Shown here one piece after another: positions 23,980-34,045 of a stretch of DNA of 64,000 bases. Under the pieces are notes generated by a model. It was not told where the DNA came from. It ran no database searches and was given only the letters and a program-made list of their open reading frames with translations. Made by a program: the position numbers and the translations under genes. Numbering within the stretch: the stretch's first letter is position 1; the number at the start of each line of letters is the position of its first letter. The DNA comes from Selaginella moellendorffii (lineage: Eukaryota > Streptophyta > Lycopodiopsida > Selaginellales > Selaginellaceae), in NCBI RefSeq assembly GCF_000143415.4, contig NW_003314321.1:1062736-1126735 (forward strand), in the 5' to 3' direction.

Positions 23980-26505
23980 ATGGAGGAAATGGAGTGTGAG
24001 GGTGGTTACACTGTGTGCTATTGCGTGATCAAGGCGCAGGAGCGCCTAGATCCCACTATTAGGGCTCTGAAGAGACATTCTTCTGCGACTGCTGATGATG
24101 TAGCGGTCGGAACACCGCTGGGTGATGTAGTAACGAGGATCAAACAGGACAACGGTGTCTCTCATGTTTATTTGCTGCATACAAAGGAGTCACGGTGGAT
24201 TAAAGTTACTGACAGTCATTTGGCATTGAGTTTCTCAGAGGGAGCTTTCGTCTATCTCAAGTTTGTGAAAGGTGCAAGTTGGTTCGTCTTGCTTGTGTGT
24301 TTTTATGACTTTCATTGTTTTCATGTTTTGCTGTCATGTATGTTCTTGGATCTTTGATTTTGTGATTGATTTATTAACAAACATGTTTCTGTTGCAGATC
24401 ATGCTGCAGGTAAGCACTCTGCAGTCCGGTAGTGTAAGCAAGAAATTTTCTCATTGCATTTGCGAAATATTTGTGCACCCGTGCCTTCAAACCCGCTTTT
24501 GCTATTATAGGATCTGATAGCCCTTGATCAAAGCCTTCTTCCCCTGTTGTTATCCCATTTGTTCTTCAACATTCTTTCACTGCATTCTGAGTGATTCGTT
24601 TCTGATATTGTTTCGTTGACTTTTCTTTTTACTCACTTTAGTCAGCGCGTATCTAAATCTGGGCTTAGTAAGTGACGGCTTACTCGCAAGAGAGGAGTAT
24701 TTCACGCCAAGGAACTCAGCGATAGAGAAGTTGTTACAACTCGTTCAGCAGAAAGGTGCCGTCCTGATACAGGCTCCGCCTCAGAGCGGAAAGACGTCTT
24801 TCCTGCAGTTGGCATATCGGAAAGCAAAATACTTGCCAAACTGGAAAGCTGTTTATCTTATCAGTCTTGCTACTGTCAATGACCTTACCTTCAAGGAGCT
24901 TCTCAAGCTTACTTGTGGTAAGTGTAGCGTCTGCACGTTGAGTTGAATTAATTCCCTGTGCTACAGATGTTGAGGTGGCGGATCTCCTTGGCCCCGGTGG
25001 TCCGAAAAGGCTTCTTTTAGTTGATGAAGCCCAGACTGCATTTGGCCGTGACTTGGTGTTATGGAAAACTCTGAAGCAAGTGCAGGGGGGTTACCAGGGG
25101 CAACACTCACCCAACTTGAACATAATTCTTTCATCAGATTATGGAGCAGAAGACGTCCCTGGAGCTATGATTCCAGTGTGGTGGGATACTTTCAACAGAG
25201 ATCGAATTCTCTTAAGGTAAGCTTGATCTGCTCAAGGGTTTTTATGCATATAAATTGTTTTCCAGGCCTTCAGGTGATCATGGTCTTTCTTTGCAATTCA
25301 GTGATGAGGAGGCAGTAGACCTATGGCTAGCATGGATGCCGTACTACAGATTCCCAGACCTTGGTGATGAATTACGAGATTGGATTATCCGGCTGTCTGA
25401 TAAGCAGCCAGGAGTTATGACGGGAATTTTGGATTGGCTTGCGGACACTGCGATTCGGATGAGGCCGAGCACGCTAAGTGAGTACTTCGTCCACACGCTG
25501 CAGACGACCGATTTCTCTATCATTCTTGCCAATTGTCGGAGCATACAATTGTAAGCCGTGCTGTTTCTTGAAGGTTACAATAGTCTGACAGGATATGCAG
25601 GTTCTACCGCAAAATTTACAGTCGCTCTGGTGTTTACCGTTCCTTAATAATGTGCTTACTTGAGAATATCGAGGTATGCATTCGCTTGGTAGATCTTGAT
25701 CTGTTTGACATGTCCTCTGATCTTAGTTGTCGCATGAATGGATTTCGCAAGAGATGCAAGACGCTGTCCATGAGCTACTTCTGTGTGGCCAGCTTATCAA
25801 GAATCAGCGGGGAAATTACTGTTTGCCTTCTAAAGTGCACGAACGTTTTTACTCCAGGCGCATCTACAAGGGTATACTGTCGGTAGCAGAGGTAGGTGCC
25901 CTGGGAATCAAGGTGTTTCTTGTCAGGGTTTTGGAGTGCTTCTCGTCGAAGGTGTTACGAAACAGCTTTTCACGGGGTCAAGAAGATGGGGATGATACCA
26001 CCCCGTACGAGCACCACCTGGAAATGGAGTTTTACAAGTATGTGACTTAGATCTGTTTCTTTTCTCACATGAATGTGTTGCAGGTCAGTATGCTCCTTGC
26101 TTGATCCAGACATTTGCCTATGTCCCGACGTGGGACCTCATTTCGGTGTCAAAGGCTTCGCTGATTACTATTTGGCACAGTTTGGCTGGTTTTTTCAACT
26201 GATGAGGAAGGGTACAGAGGCCACAAGACATTCGCATCTTGAGAGGTAAGTAGAGTTCAAAGCATTTTCCTTGTTTTTTTACTTGTACTATTTCTTTATG
26301 TTCCAGATTCAGGCAGAACGGCCGGTACTGGCCCCTGTTTATTGGACCGCTCAAGGCTTACGTTATGATTGGTATAGTGAATGAGGCAGAATTTGTGGAT
26401 AACATGCCAGATGAGGATGGGACATATGTGTTTGCTGTTACATTTGCTTCTGATTTCAAAACAGCAATGGTTTTTCCGGATGGGCTCACTGCTCATCTTC
26501 TTTAG
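23980..26505 (+). CDS. Crinkler-like protein: ubiquitin-like header, P-loop NTPase, nuclease-fold tail
   Basis: The spliced gene starts 198 bp after the CesA stop. An N-terminal header of about 90 residues (GGYTVCYCVIKAQE ... GTPLGDVVTRIKQDNGVSHVYLL ... VYLKFVK) looks ubiquitin-like. A STAND-like P-loop NTPase follows, with Walker A APPQSGKTSFLQL (about 24770), Walker B KRLLLVDEAQTAF (about 25008) and a later LSDKQPGVMTGILDWL helix like the GHPG region of Crinkler ATPases. The tail, MEFYKSVCSLL ... GFADYYLAQFGWFFQLMRKG ... HLERF ... GRYWP ... AYVMIG, resembles the restriction-endonuclease-like domain at the end of Crinkler (CR) effectors. There the usual catalytic Glu of IELLR-type motifs is replaced by Gln, so cleavage activity may be lost. 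Several introns, including a possible 12-base exon (24398-24409), are predicted. The role in a plant is unknown; family membership is inference from motif order. Confidence 0.65.
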
Positions 26506-26561
26506 TTATTGTGATATCTTTAGAATTGTGTAAGCTAAGTTAAAGTAATATAGTCAGCTTC

Positions 26562-27330
26562 TAAAACTCCTTCAAAAGAGTTCCATAAAAACAAAAAGGT
26601 GGCAAGGCTAAATAGTAATTTGACAGTGGAAGAAAGCAAGTACTTGTACCACCTAGGTGTGCCAAATAATTGAACTTGCCCCCATTTGCCCATGTGTTCA
26701 TAGAATATCTCAAAACTGCCATATGGCCCACTCCAAGAAGGGGAGGCTTGGTAAATCCAAAGCTACCCAATTTGCTCATTGGCTAGAAAGACCAATTGAA
26801 CTCTGATTCCATATTGTGTTGAGCAAGAGGAATCCCGTGTAAGAAAGGATGAAAAAGGGCATTCAAAGAGACCAAGAACACTCTTCTATCCCTTAGAACT
26901 GCTTAGGGCCACTGCATTTCTGCCAGTTTCTAAGAATCCCATATGAGAGAGGATGAAGAAGGGCACTCAAAAGAGGAGGGGACAATTAAAACTCCTAAAG
27001 GATTCCATCAAAAACAAAAAGGTGGGAAAGTTAAATAGTAACCTAACAGTGGAAGAAAGCACCACCCAAGCATGCCAAATAGTTGAATTTGCCCTCTTCA
27101 CCCACATGTCTACCACCTACGAATTTGCCACGTGCCCCACCTGGGCAAGTCCCTCCAAGAAACCCAAAAGCAACTACAGCAAGGGAGGCTAGGCAAATCT
27201 AAGGCTACCCAACTTGCTTGTTGGCTAAAAAGACTAATCAGTCAAGGTAAGAGCCCTATTGTGCTGCATAGGAGGAATCCCATGCAAAAGAGGATGAAGA
27301 AGGGCACTTAGAGAAGGGATGGCTTGGGGC
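26562..27330. repeat. Degenerate direct repeat, about 425 bp period
   Basis: A block beginning near 26568 (AAAAACAAAAAGGTGGCAAGG, then AGTGGAAGAAAGCA, the GCCAAATARTTGAA stretch, GGGAGGCT and TTGGCTARAAAGAC) recurs in the same order beginning near 26990. Its downstream marker GGGCCACTGTGTT recurs near 26907, 27328 and 27488. No intact gene is visible. The origin could be a local duplication of non-autonomous element DNA. Confidence 0.65.
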
Positions 27331-27739
27331 CACTATGTTTCCACTGACCAGCTGCAAGCCACCTTGGAATTGGCAGGGTAGAGGCTCCAAAGAGCCAAGC
27401 AAGGCACAATTGCTCCCAATTGCCCCACTGTCACACACCCTTGCAAAAAAGAAACCAAGAACACTCTTTTATCCCTTAATTTTGCTCAGGGCCACTGTGT
27501 TGCCACTAATAGGCCATAAGAACTCTCTCCTATTCCAAAACCCTCCTTTAAAACCTCTCAATCCTCCCAAAAGAACACTTTGAAGATGTAACTCCTCAAG
27601 AACACTTTCAAATTCAAGATCACTAATTCAAAGCCATTGTTTTGCCATTAGCAGGTTGTGGAATGCTCACAGATAAGGTCAGAGCCACTGTGTTCCCACT
27701 GGTAGGCTATAAAATTCCTCTGGAAAACACTTTCTATTC

Positions 27740-28020
27740 TAATTCTACAAGTAAACACTATTAAACTTTTAAATGCTTTATAAAGGGGGTGAGGCCCAAC
27801 TTAACCCTTCCCTACCATCCTCCTCCTCTTTATATCTTCTACTCTTAACTAAATCTCCTAAAATCGGATTGCAAATCCTCATCCAAGGTTTGTCTCTCAA
27901 AGATCTTAGATGCCCAAATCACAAAAGGAATATCCTAGTGGATTTCCTCTCCTTGCCCTAGTGCCATACACTTTCAATTGTTTCTAGGGTTATGACAGTA
28001 CAGTTGTACCACCCTGCCAC
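27740..28020 (+). repeat. LTR-like repeat fragment (copy D)
   Basis: From AACACTATTAAAC through the CCTCCTCCTCTTTATATCTTCT stretch to TGTTTCTAGGGTTATGA-like sequence, this matches the 3' half of the repeat at 33196-34045 and is in the same orientation. No internal coding remains adjoin it. Confidence 0.55.
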
Positions 28021-28399
28021 CACCTAAGATGCAATGCCAATTTCATCCTCACCAAAATCCTACTCATTTTGTAAATTCCACTCTTATGGATGATATGGAA
28101 TCGTTTGTCTTAGAAGTTGATTATCCCTATCCTGACTTCTCCTTCTCCTTTAACTTCTCTTAGTTACAATTTTGTTTCTTTTATCCTTGCTATCTACTAG
28201 CCATTCTATTTTCACTTGGCTTCCTCTAATTATTTTCTTTTGTTAGATTGCAAATTCCTTTTCACCTTGCATCCTAAGAATCTCTACATCTATGGAAACT
28301 ATTTCCCTTTTTCTATAACCACTTCTTCATCTCAAACTTGACCACTTATGATCTCTTAGTTTCTTGCTTATTCATTGCCACCTTTGGCTCCTCATATCT

Positions 28400-29180
28400 C
28401 TTTACTCCTAATGTTGAAGTAGAAGATGCCTGTACCTACTACTCTGTAGGAATCTCTTGCTCTATCTCAAATTCCTTTTGTTCCAACATCCTTTCAATAC
28501 TAACTTCCCCTGCTTCTATTTTCATCACCTACTTAATAGATGACTCTATCTCTTGCACCTACTTTTTGGTTGTCTTCCCAACCTTGAGCAATGCCTTTGC
28601 ATCCTCTTGGATGTCTTCATCCTTGCCTTTTGACTCATTGATAGTGTCCTCTAAGTTATCACTTAGGTTTAACTCCTCCTTGATAAACTCCTCAAATTCC
28701 TATCTAGACTCCTTTTTTAATTTCCCTTTGTGCCTCTTAGCAAGCCCTGTATCTTCTAGCACTAAAAATCATTCATACCTATTCTTAAGCTTCAAGATCT
28801 TTATCTCTTGTTGTGAAGTTTTTTCTTGCAACTAATTCTTTAAGGATCTAGCCAGCTTGATTGCCTTAATTAGCATCCTTGCATTTATGGTTGTCCAGAA
28901 CTATTACACCATGAGCTCCTACAATGCACAGGTCTTCTCTGGGTCTGATTGTTCTCCTAAACCTTTGCCAGTGCATTCTTATATTGAGTGTTAAACTCCA
29001 TTTGCATGACCTTTAGTAACTCTTGGTTTTCATTATGGAGCTACTACATATCAATGACATGCTATATAGCCTCTCTAGTGGCTAACTCCGTCAGCTCCCC
29101 TTGCATTTCTCAGATCATAGCAAGATACCTCTCGTCTTAACCATACTTGGGTCACCATGAGTTAAGTTCCATACACCCAA
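28400..29180 (-). pseudogene. Decayed coiled-coil, Glu/Lys-rich coding remnant
   Basis: Reading the minus strand, patches of frame give charged helical sequence such as LSDNLEDTINESKGKDED and ENQELLKVMQMEFNTQYKNA, broken by stops and frameshifts. The look is that of a coiled-coil retroelement or host protein in decay. A long plus-strand open frame over 28338-28835 is only the Ser/Phe-rich complement of this. The family is not recognised. Confidence 0.35.
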
Positions 29181-30254
29181 AGCAATGTCATATCTTTTTG
29201 ATATCCCTAGATCACTAGCTGAGGATGGAATGCCTCCATCTCTAAGTATGCATGTAAAATTTGCCACAAGGTCACATGTGGAAAAAAGATTCCCAACCCT
29301 TATTATAATTGTGCATAGAAAGACTAAGTTTAAATAGCCTCTAATACCTCTTATTTTTGATCTTAGAGATGTTGTACTTTGTCCCTAATGCATCTAATAG
29401 CCAACTCCACTAGCTCACTCATCAACAACCAACTCTTCCTTATGCCCAAAAAAGGAATCTTAAAGCTCTTTTTAAGCTTTTTTTTCTTTGTTCCCTTTTC
29501 CTAAAGAGCTTTTGGTAATCCTTCTTTACACCTCTACACTCCTTTGTAAGAATTATTTCTTTTTCATCTACAATTTTGTTTATACCGTGAAGGAATCTAC
29601 TTCACCTATTATGATTCCTCACTTGTTCACAAAGAGGGTATCTCTACCCACTTTTTAACTAGAGCATCACATACTATGCCACTATCCATATACCATATAC
29701 CTTTTATGTCTTCAAGAGGTCTTTGCCCCTACATTAATTTCTTCTCTCTACCATGTTTCTTTTGAGTTTGGATAGCACAAAAGTATTGTGCTATCCCTAC
29801 CACCATCTACGATCTAATGCTAATTACATTTTATATCTTTATTTATTCCTCTTTTCATATCTATTGCAATCTTGCACCATTGATAACAAATTCCACCTAT
29901 TTCATCTCATAAAGAATCTTTGTCCTTTACCACCTTTTGTGCCTATTTGAGGCATCTACACCAGGTTTTTTAGATGACCCTGCCAATCCCTTCTAAAACT
30001 ACTCTGATGTCATTACAAAACATTCCAAATGCCTCACCCTAGTACACTACAAATCCCCAATCTAGACATTCTTTGCCTCTCCATATATCAAATGTTAATT
30101 CAACTCACCTTTAAGCTAGAAACACGTGTTATGATGCATGCTCCCTCCACATAACTTCTCTATAATAACATCCTCTATAATCTTCATTTAGCCTATTGAT
30201 TCCATTGTCTTGCTCACTCTTAAAATCTATATCTCATAGAAGCATTCTAGAGTT

Positions 30255-30480
30255 TAAACTCAATCACTTGGGTCCCCCTTTCTAAATGACTCAATGGTGA
30301 ACTATGATTTTCATCCCCCATGGTTTAATTGTATAAGAACACTATTAAACACTTCAGAAAGGGCATGAGGCCTAGCCTAACCCTTCTTTGCCATCATCCT
30401 CCTCTTTATATCTCTTGCTCTTAGCCAAATCTTCTAAAACTTGATTGTAAATCTTCATCTACATTTTGTTTTATAGCAAA
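30255..30480 (+). repeat. LTR-like repeat fragment (copy E)
   Basis: The segment from about 30330 (ACACTATTAAACACTTCAG) to CTCCTCTTTATATCTC resembles copy D and the larger copy at 33196. The preceding AACTCAATGGTG ... TCATCCCCCA resembles 32490-32530. It lies in the same orientation as copies A and D. Confidence 0.5.
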
Positions 30481-30999
30481 AATCTTGGGCCAACAAATTT
30501 GGGTGGTAGATACTGTTTGAGAAAGAGAGAGAGAGGCCCAGGCCGGCATCCATCAGAGAGAGAGGCCCACTCCATCTTTGCCGGCAATTGGCAATGTTGG
30601 GATGTCTCTCTTAGAATTCACAGAGCCTTAGCATTGAGATGGAACAATGGCATGCAAATCAAGTTGTACGCACTCAAACCAAACCCCTATGCCAACAATA
30701 TTGGATGAAATCTTGTGCTACTTTAATCATAAGTTAGTGTTGGCAATTAAGGAAGGTCCTGATCTCTTGCGTGTGGCTTGTGGTCTTGCCGCTAAGTTTC
30801 AATTGCCATGAATAGCGCCATCTCATTGCCAGCAAGGCATTCTTCCATCTCTCTATTAAATTTTTGTTATTTCTTGCTTCTACTAAAGAAACTTTCCATA
30901 AAATTATAGTTTTGGTAGCTAAGGAACTATATATGAGGGTCCTTGTTGATGACATTTAAGATGATGTATGTCAAGCTATCATATCTTGGCAGTGCCAAA

Positions 31000-31835
31000 C
31001 TTGCATGCTCATAATCTTGTGCCATCCAAACCTTGGAAAATGCCAAAGTAATGTTTAATTGATGTGGTGTTTAGGGTGTGTTATGGAGATGCACAGATAT
31101 TCTTTAGGAGTCATGGGAGAAGAATTTGCACTAAAGGACAACAGAGTTCTAAAGGAAATTGATCCATAAAAAAAAGGGCAACGACAAGGAAGGGTTAGGT
31201 TAAACCTCACCCACTTTCTAAAGTGTCTAACAGTGTTTAAAGGCATTTAAAAATGTTTTTAGAGTGATCTTAGTGAGCAGAGAGAAGATTATAAGTGCTA
31301 ATGAGATTACACTGAAATTTGAAATGTGTTTGGAGAGCTTTATTTGTAACTTAGAGTCAGCAATTGGCAACAAAGTATCGCTAAGAAATTTCATCAAGTA
31401 ATTCTTGCTTCTCTCTTTCATAACTTACTAGATTCTCACCTAAGCACAATGTAGTGGAATTTGCATGGCATAATGCCTCTTGGTTTTGGTTTTAGCAAAA
31501 AACCTACTAAATTTAAATGGCCAAAGGATAGGTGCAAACCCAAATAAATCTTGGGAGCTAGGAATAGGGCATTGCCTTTCTTGGTTAGGAAAAATCTTTA
31601 ATGAGTAATGTTTGTTGAATCTTTGTGTGGGAAGATTGGTAGCTAAAAATTGCATCTGTGTTTGATTGAGGGGCATATTAGGTCTTTAAATCTCTATTTG
31701 GATCACTATTACTCCCAGAAACTTTGTGCTTCCACATTCTTGGAAGAGCTTGTTGCGTAATTGGCCATGTGGCAAAATATCTATCAGTGACATGGGCTAA
31801 TAAGGATGAGTCCAATTGTCCCCCCTCCTTGGTGT
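31000..31835 (-). repeat. LTR-like repeat, inverted copy C with polypurine tract
   Basis: Read on the minus strand, a purine run (CCAAGGAGGGGGGACAAT, about 31834-31817) is followed by TATTAGCCCATGTCACTG, GATATTTTGCCACATGG and about 800 bp that match copy A at 33196-34045 throughout. A polypurine tract directly before the repeat is what precedes the 3' LTR of an LTR retrotransposon, so this looks like a 3' LTR. Exact ends were not fixed. Confidence 0.6.
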
Positions 31836-33179
31836 TAGAAGGTAGTTAAATATTACATATCCTAACGTTTTATTATGTAGGGAGTGACCAGATAGAAAGA
31901 TCTATCATCTTTTTCAGGAATAGTAAGAGAATCTTCAAGATTCTTTGAAAATAATATCTTATGCCTAGTGGACAGGAGTTTGACTCCTAGAGGGTTAAAG
32001 GATGGTTCTTGAATGATCACAGAGGAAGAGGGCAAGGATTTTATTTGGCATTTTATGAAGGAGGTCAAGAACAGATATGGGCATGGAGCTTGCCCACCAA
32101 TTTGATCGAAGTTCCATGGTGGTGTGGTTGCTGTGGAAACGAGCTGCCAAAGCCAACCATATAAGAGATCCAGCGTGGGTTATCTCCCAGGATGTAATCA
32201 GTTTGACCCTTTGCAAAGTTGTCACAATGCCATAGCAAAAGGTGGAATTGGATGGAATTGTGAAGGTCCTTTGAAATTTGGTTATAGAGGTGGATACAAT
32301 GATCATGGGGGACAAAGATCATAATTTCTACTATCAAACCATTTGAAAAATTTCACTAATGAAGATGTTGAAAGCCTAAGGGTATATGTAGAGAAAACCT
32401 CTACTTCAAGGACCAATCAGGATATCATCCTCTTTACATATGCCTTTGGGTTTTTAATATTTTCACTGCTAGAACTTTCTAGATAACTCAATGGTGGGGA
32501 CTATGATCTTTGTCCCCCACAAACATTGCATCCACCTCCATAGCCAAATTTTGGAGGACCCTTATAATTCCATCTACTTCTACTCAAAAGAACCTTCTTT
32601 TGTGGCATTGTGAAGTTGCTTCATTCTTTACCTCCTTTATAAAATATTGACTGAAATCCACACCCTCTTTCTTTGTGAGGTTCTTTAGCCCTATAGAAGG
32701 AAGTAAAATCATCATATAACAGCTCCAAATCCCTAATTCTAAAATTCTTCCTCATTGAAAATCTAGTGCTTTAACCACTTTTTATAGTTGTTTGAGGCCT
32801 TCTTGCTGACTTTAGAAAAGCTAGGGAGGTTCTTAGTATTTCCCTAAAGCCTCATAGTAGCCCAACTCCTAACGTAGCTACTGCTAGTGATGTTAGTGCA
32901 ACTCCTCATGAAAGTCCACTGAAAGTTAGATGAAATCTTCTTGTCACCTCCTATTTAGTGTTCTTCTTTATCGATGTTTGTTTAAGTATGTTGCTTAGGT
33001 TTCCTCTAAGAATTGTTTTTCAGTCCTCTAGAAGTTGAGCTCCCTCTTGCCATGTAACAAGATACTCCTTGAGAAGCTTAGAAATTCTCTTACTATTCTA
33101 GGAAAAGATAATAGATCTCTCTATCTAGTCATTTCTTATATGACAAATATTAGAATATGTATTTTCTACTACCCTTTGA

Positions 33180-34045
33180 TACCAAGAAAGGGGGAATAAT
33201 CAAACTTGCTCTTATTAACCCATGTCATTAGTGGATATTTTGCCATATAACCTACTTTATAGTGAGTTCTTTCAAGAATGTGAAAGCATAAGATTAGTAG
33301 GAGTAATGGTGATTTAAATAGAGATTTGAGGACTTAATGAGCCCCTCAGTTAAACACACATGAAATTTCCAGTTGTTAGTTTCCCCACACTAAGATTCAA
33401 GAAACTTGTCTCTAAAGAGTGTTTAGATTTGGAATTTTAATTTAGGATTTGGGATCTAGCTTTTGCATCATTTAAATCATTCTTTGCTTCTGCTCATTAG
33501 AGACTTTTCCCATTTACGAAGAGGTGGTGCCCTATTCCTAACTCCCAAGATGCATTTGGGTTTGCATTTATCTTCCGGTCGCTTCAATTTAGTAGAGTCT
33601 TTGCTAGAATTGAGGCTAATTCCACTATATTGCGCCCATGTGAGAATCTAGAAAGCTTTGAGAGAGACAAATAAAAATTACTTAATGAAATTGTTTAAAG
33701 ATGCTTTATTGCTAGTAATTGATTTTGAACTGCAAAGAAAGCTTTTCAAAGCACTCATAAAAACCAAGTTCAATCTCATTAAGATTCACAATCTACTTTA
33801 AATGATGTTAAATATTATTAAATGCTTTTGAAAAAAAAGTGAACCCCAACCTAAAACTTCCTTGTTGTCACCCTCCTTTTCTAGCCATCTCTCCCATTGA
33901 TTTCCTCTAGATCTCTATTGTTTTTTAGCATAAATTCTCCTCCTATAACTCTTAGGGGATATTTATGCATCTCCACGTCACACCTTGATGCCACTTTAAT
34001 CAAACATGATTTTGACTGTTTCTAGGGTTTTGATGGTACAAGCTT
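33180..34045 (+). repeat. LTR-like repeat, copy A with polypurine tract
   Basis: ACCAAGAAAGGGGGAATAAT (33181-33200) is a polypurine tract that matches the one before copy C. The repeat that follows (ATTAACCCATGTCATTAG, GATATTTTGCCATATAACC, through to TGTTTCTAGGGTTTTGATGG) is shared with copies B, C, D and E. It is best explained as a 3' LTR or solo LTR of a decayed element whose body lay to the left. Confidence 0.6.

Noticed and set aside
23980-26505. NLR immune receptor as an alternative for the P-loop gene
   Set aside because: NB-ARC hallmarks (RNBS, GLPL, MHD) and LRRs are not visible. The header and tail fit Crinkler-type architecture better.
28338-28835. A 165-codon Ser/Phe-rich plus-strand frame in the repeat block
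   Set aside because: It is the complement of a decayed Glu/Lys-rich coiled-coil remnant on the minus strand and has no domain of its own.
32065-32337. Overlapping frames of 66-106 codons on both strands near the palindrome centre
   Set aside because: They show no recognisable domain, and the inverted repeat creates mirror frames; I could not support a gene.
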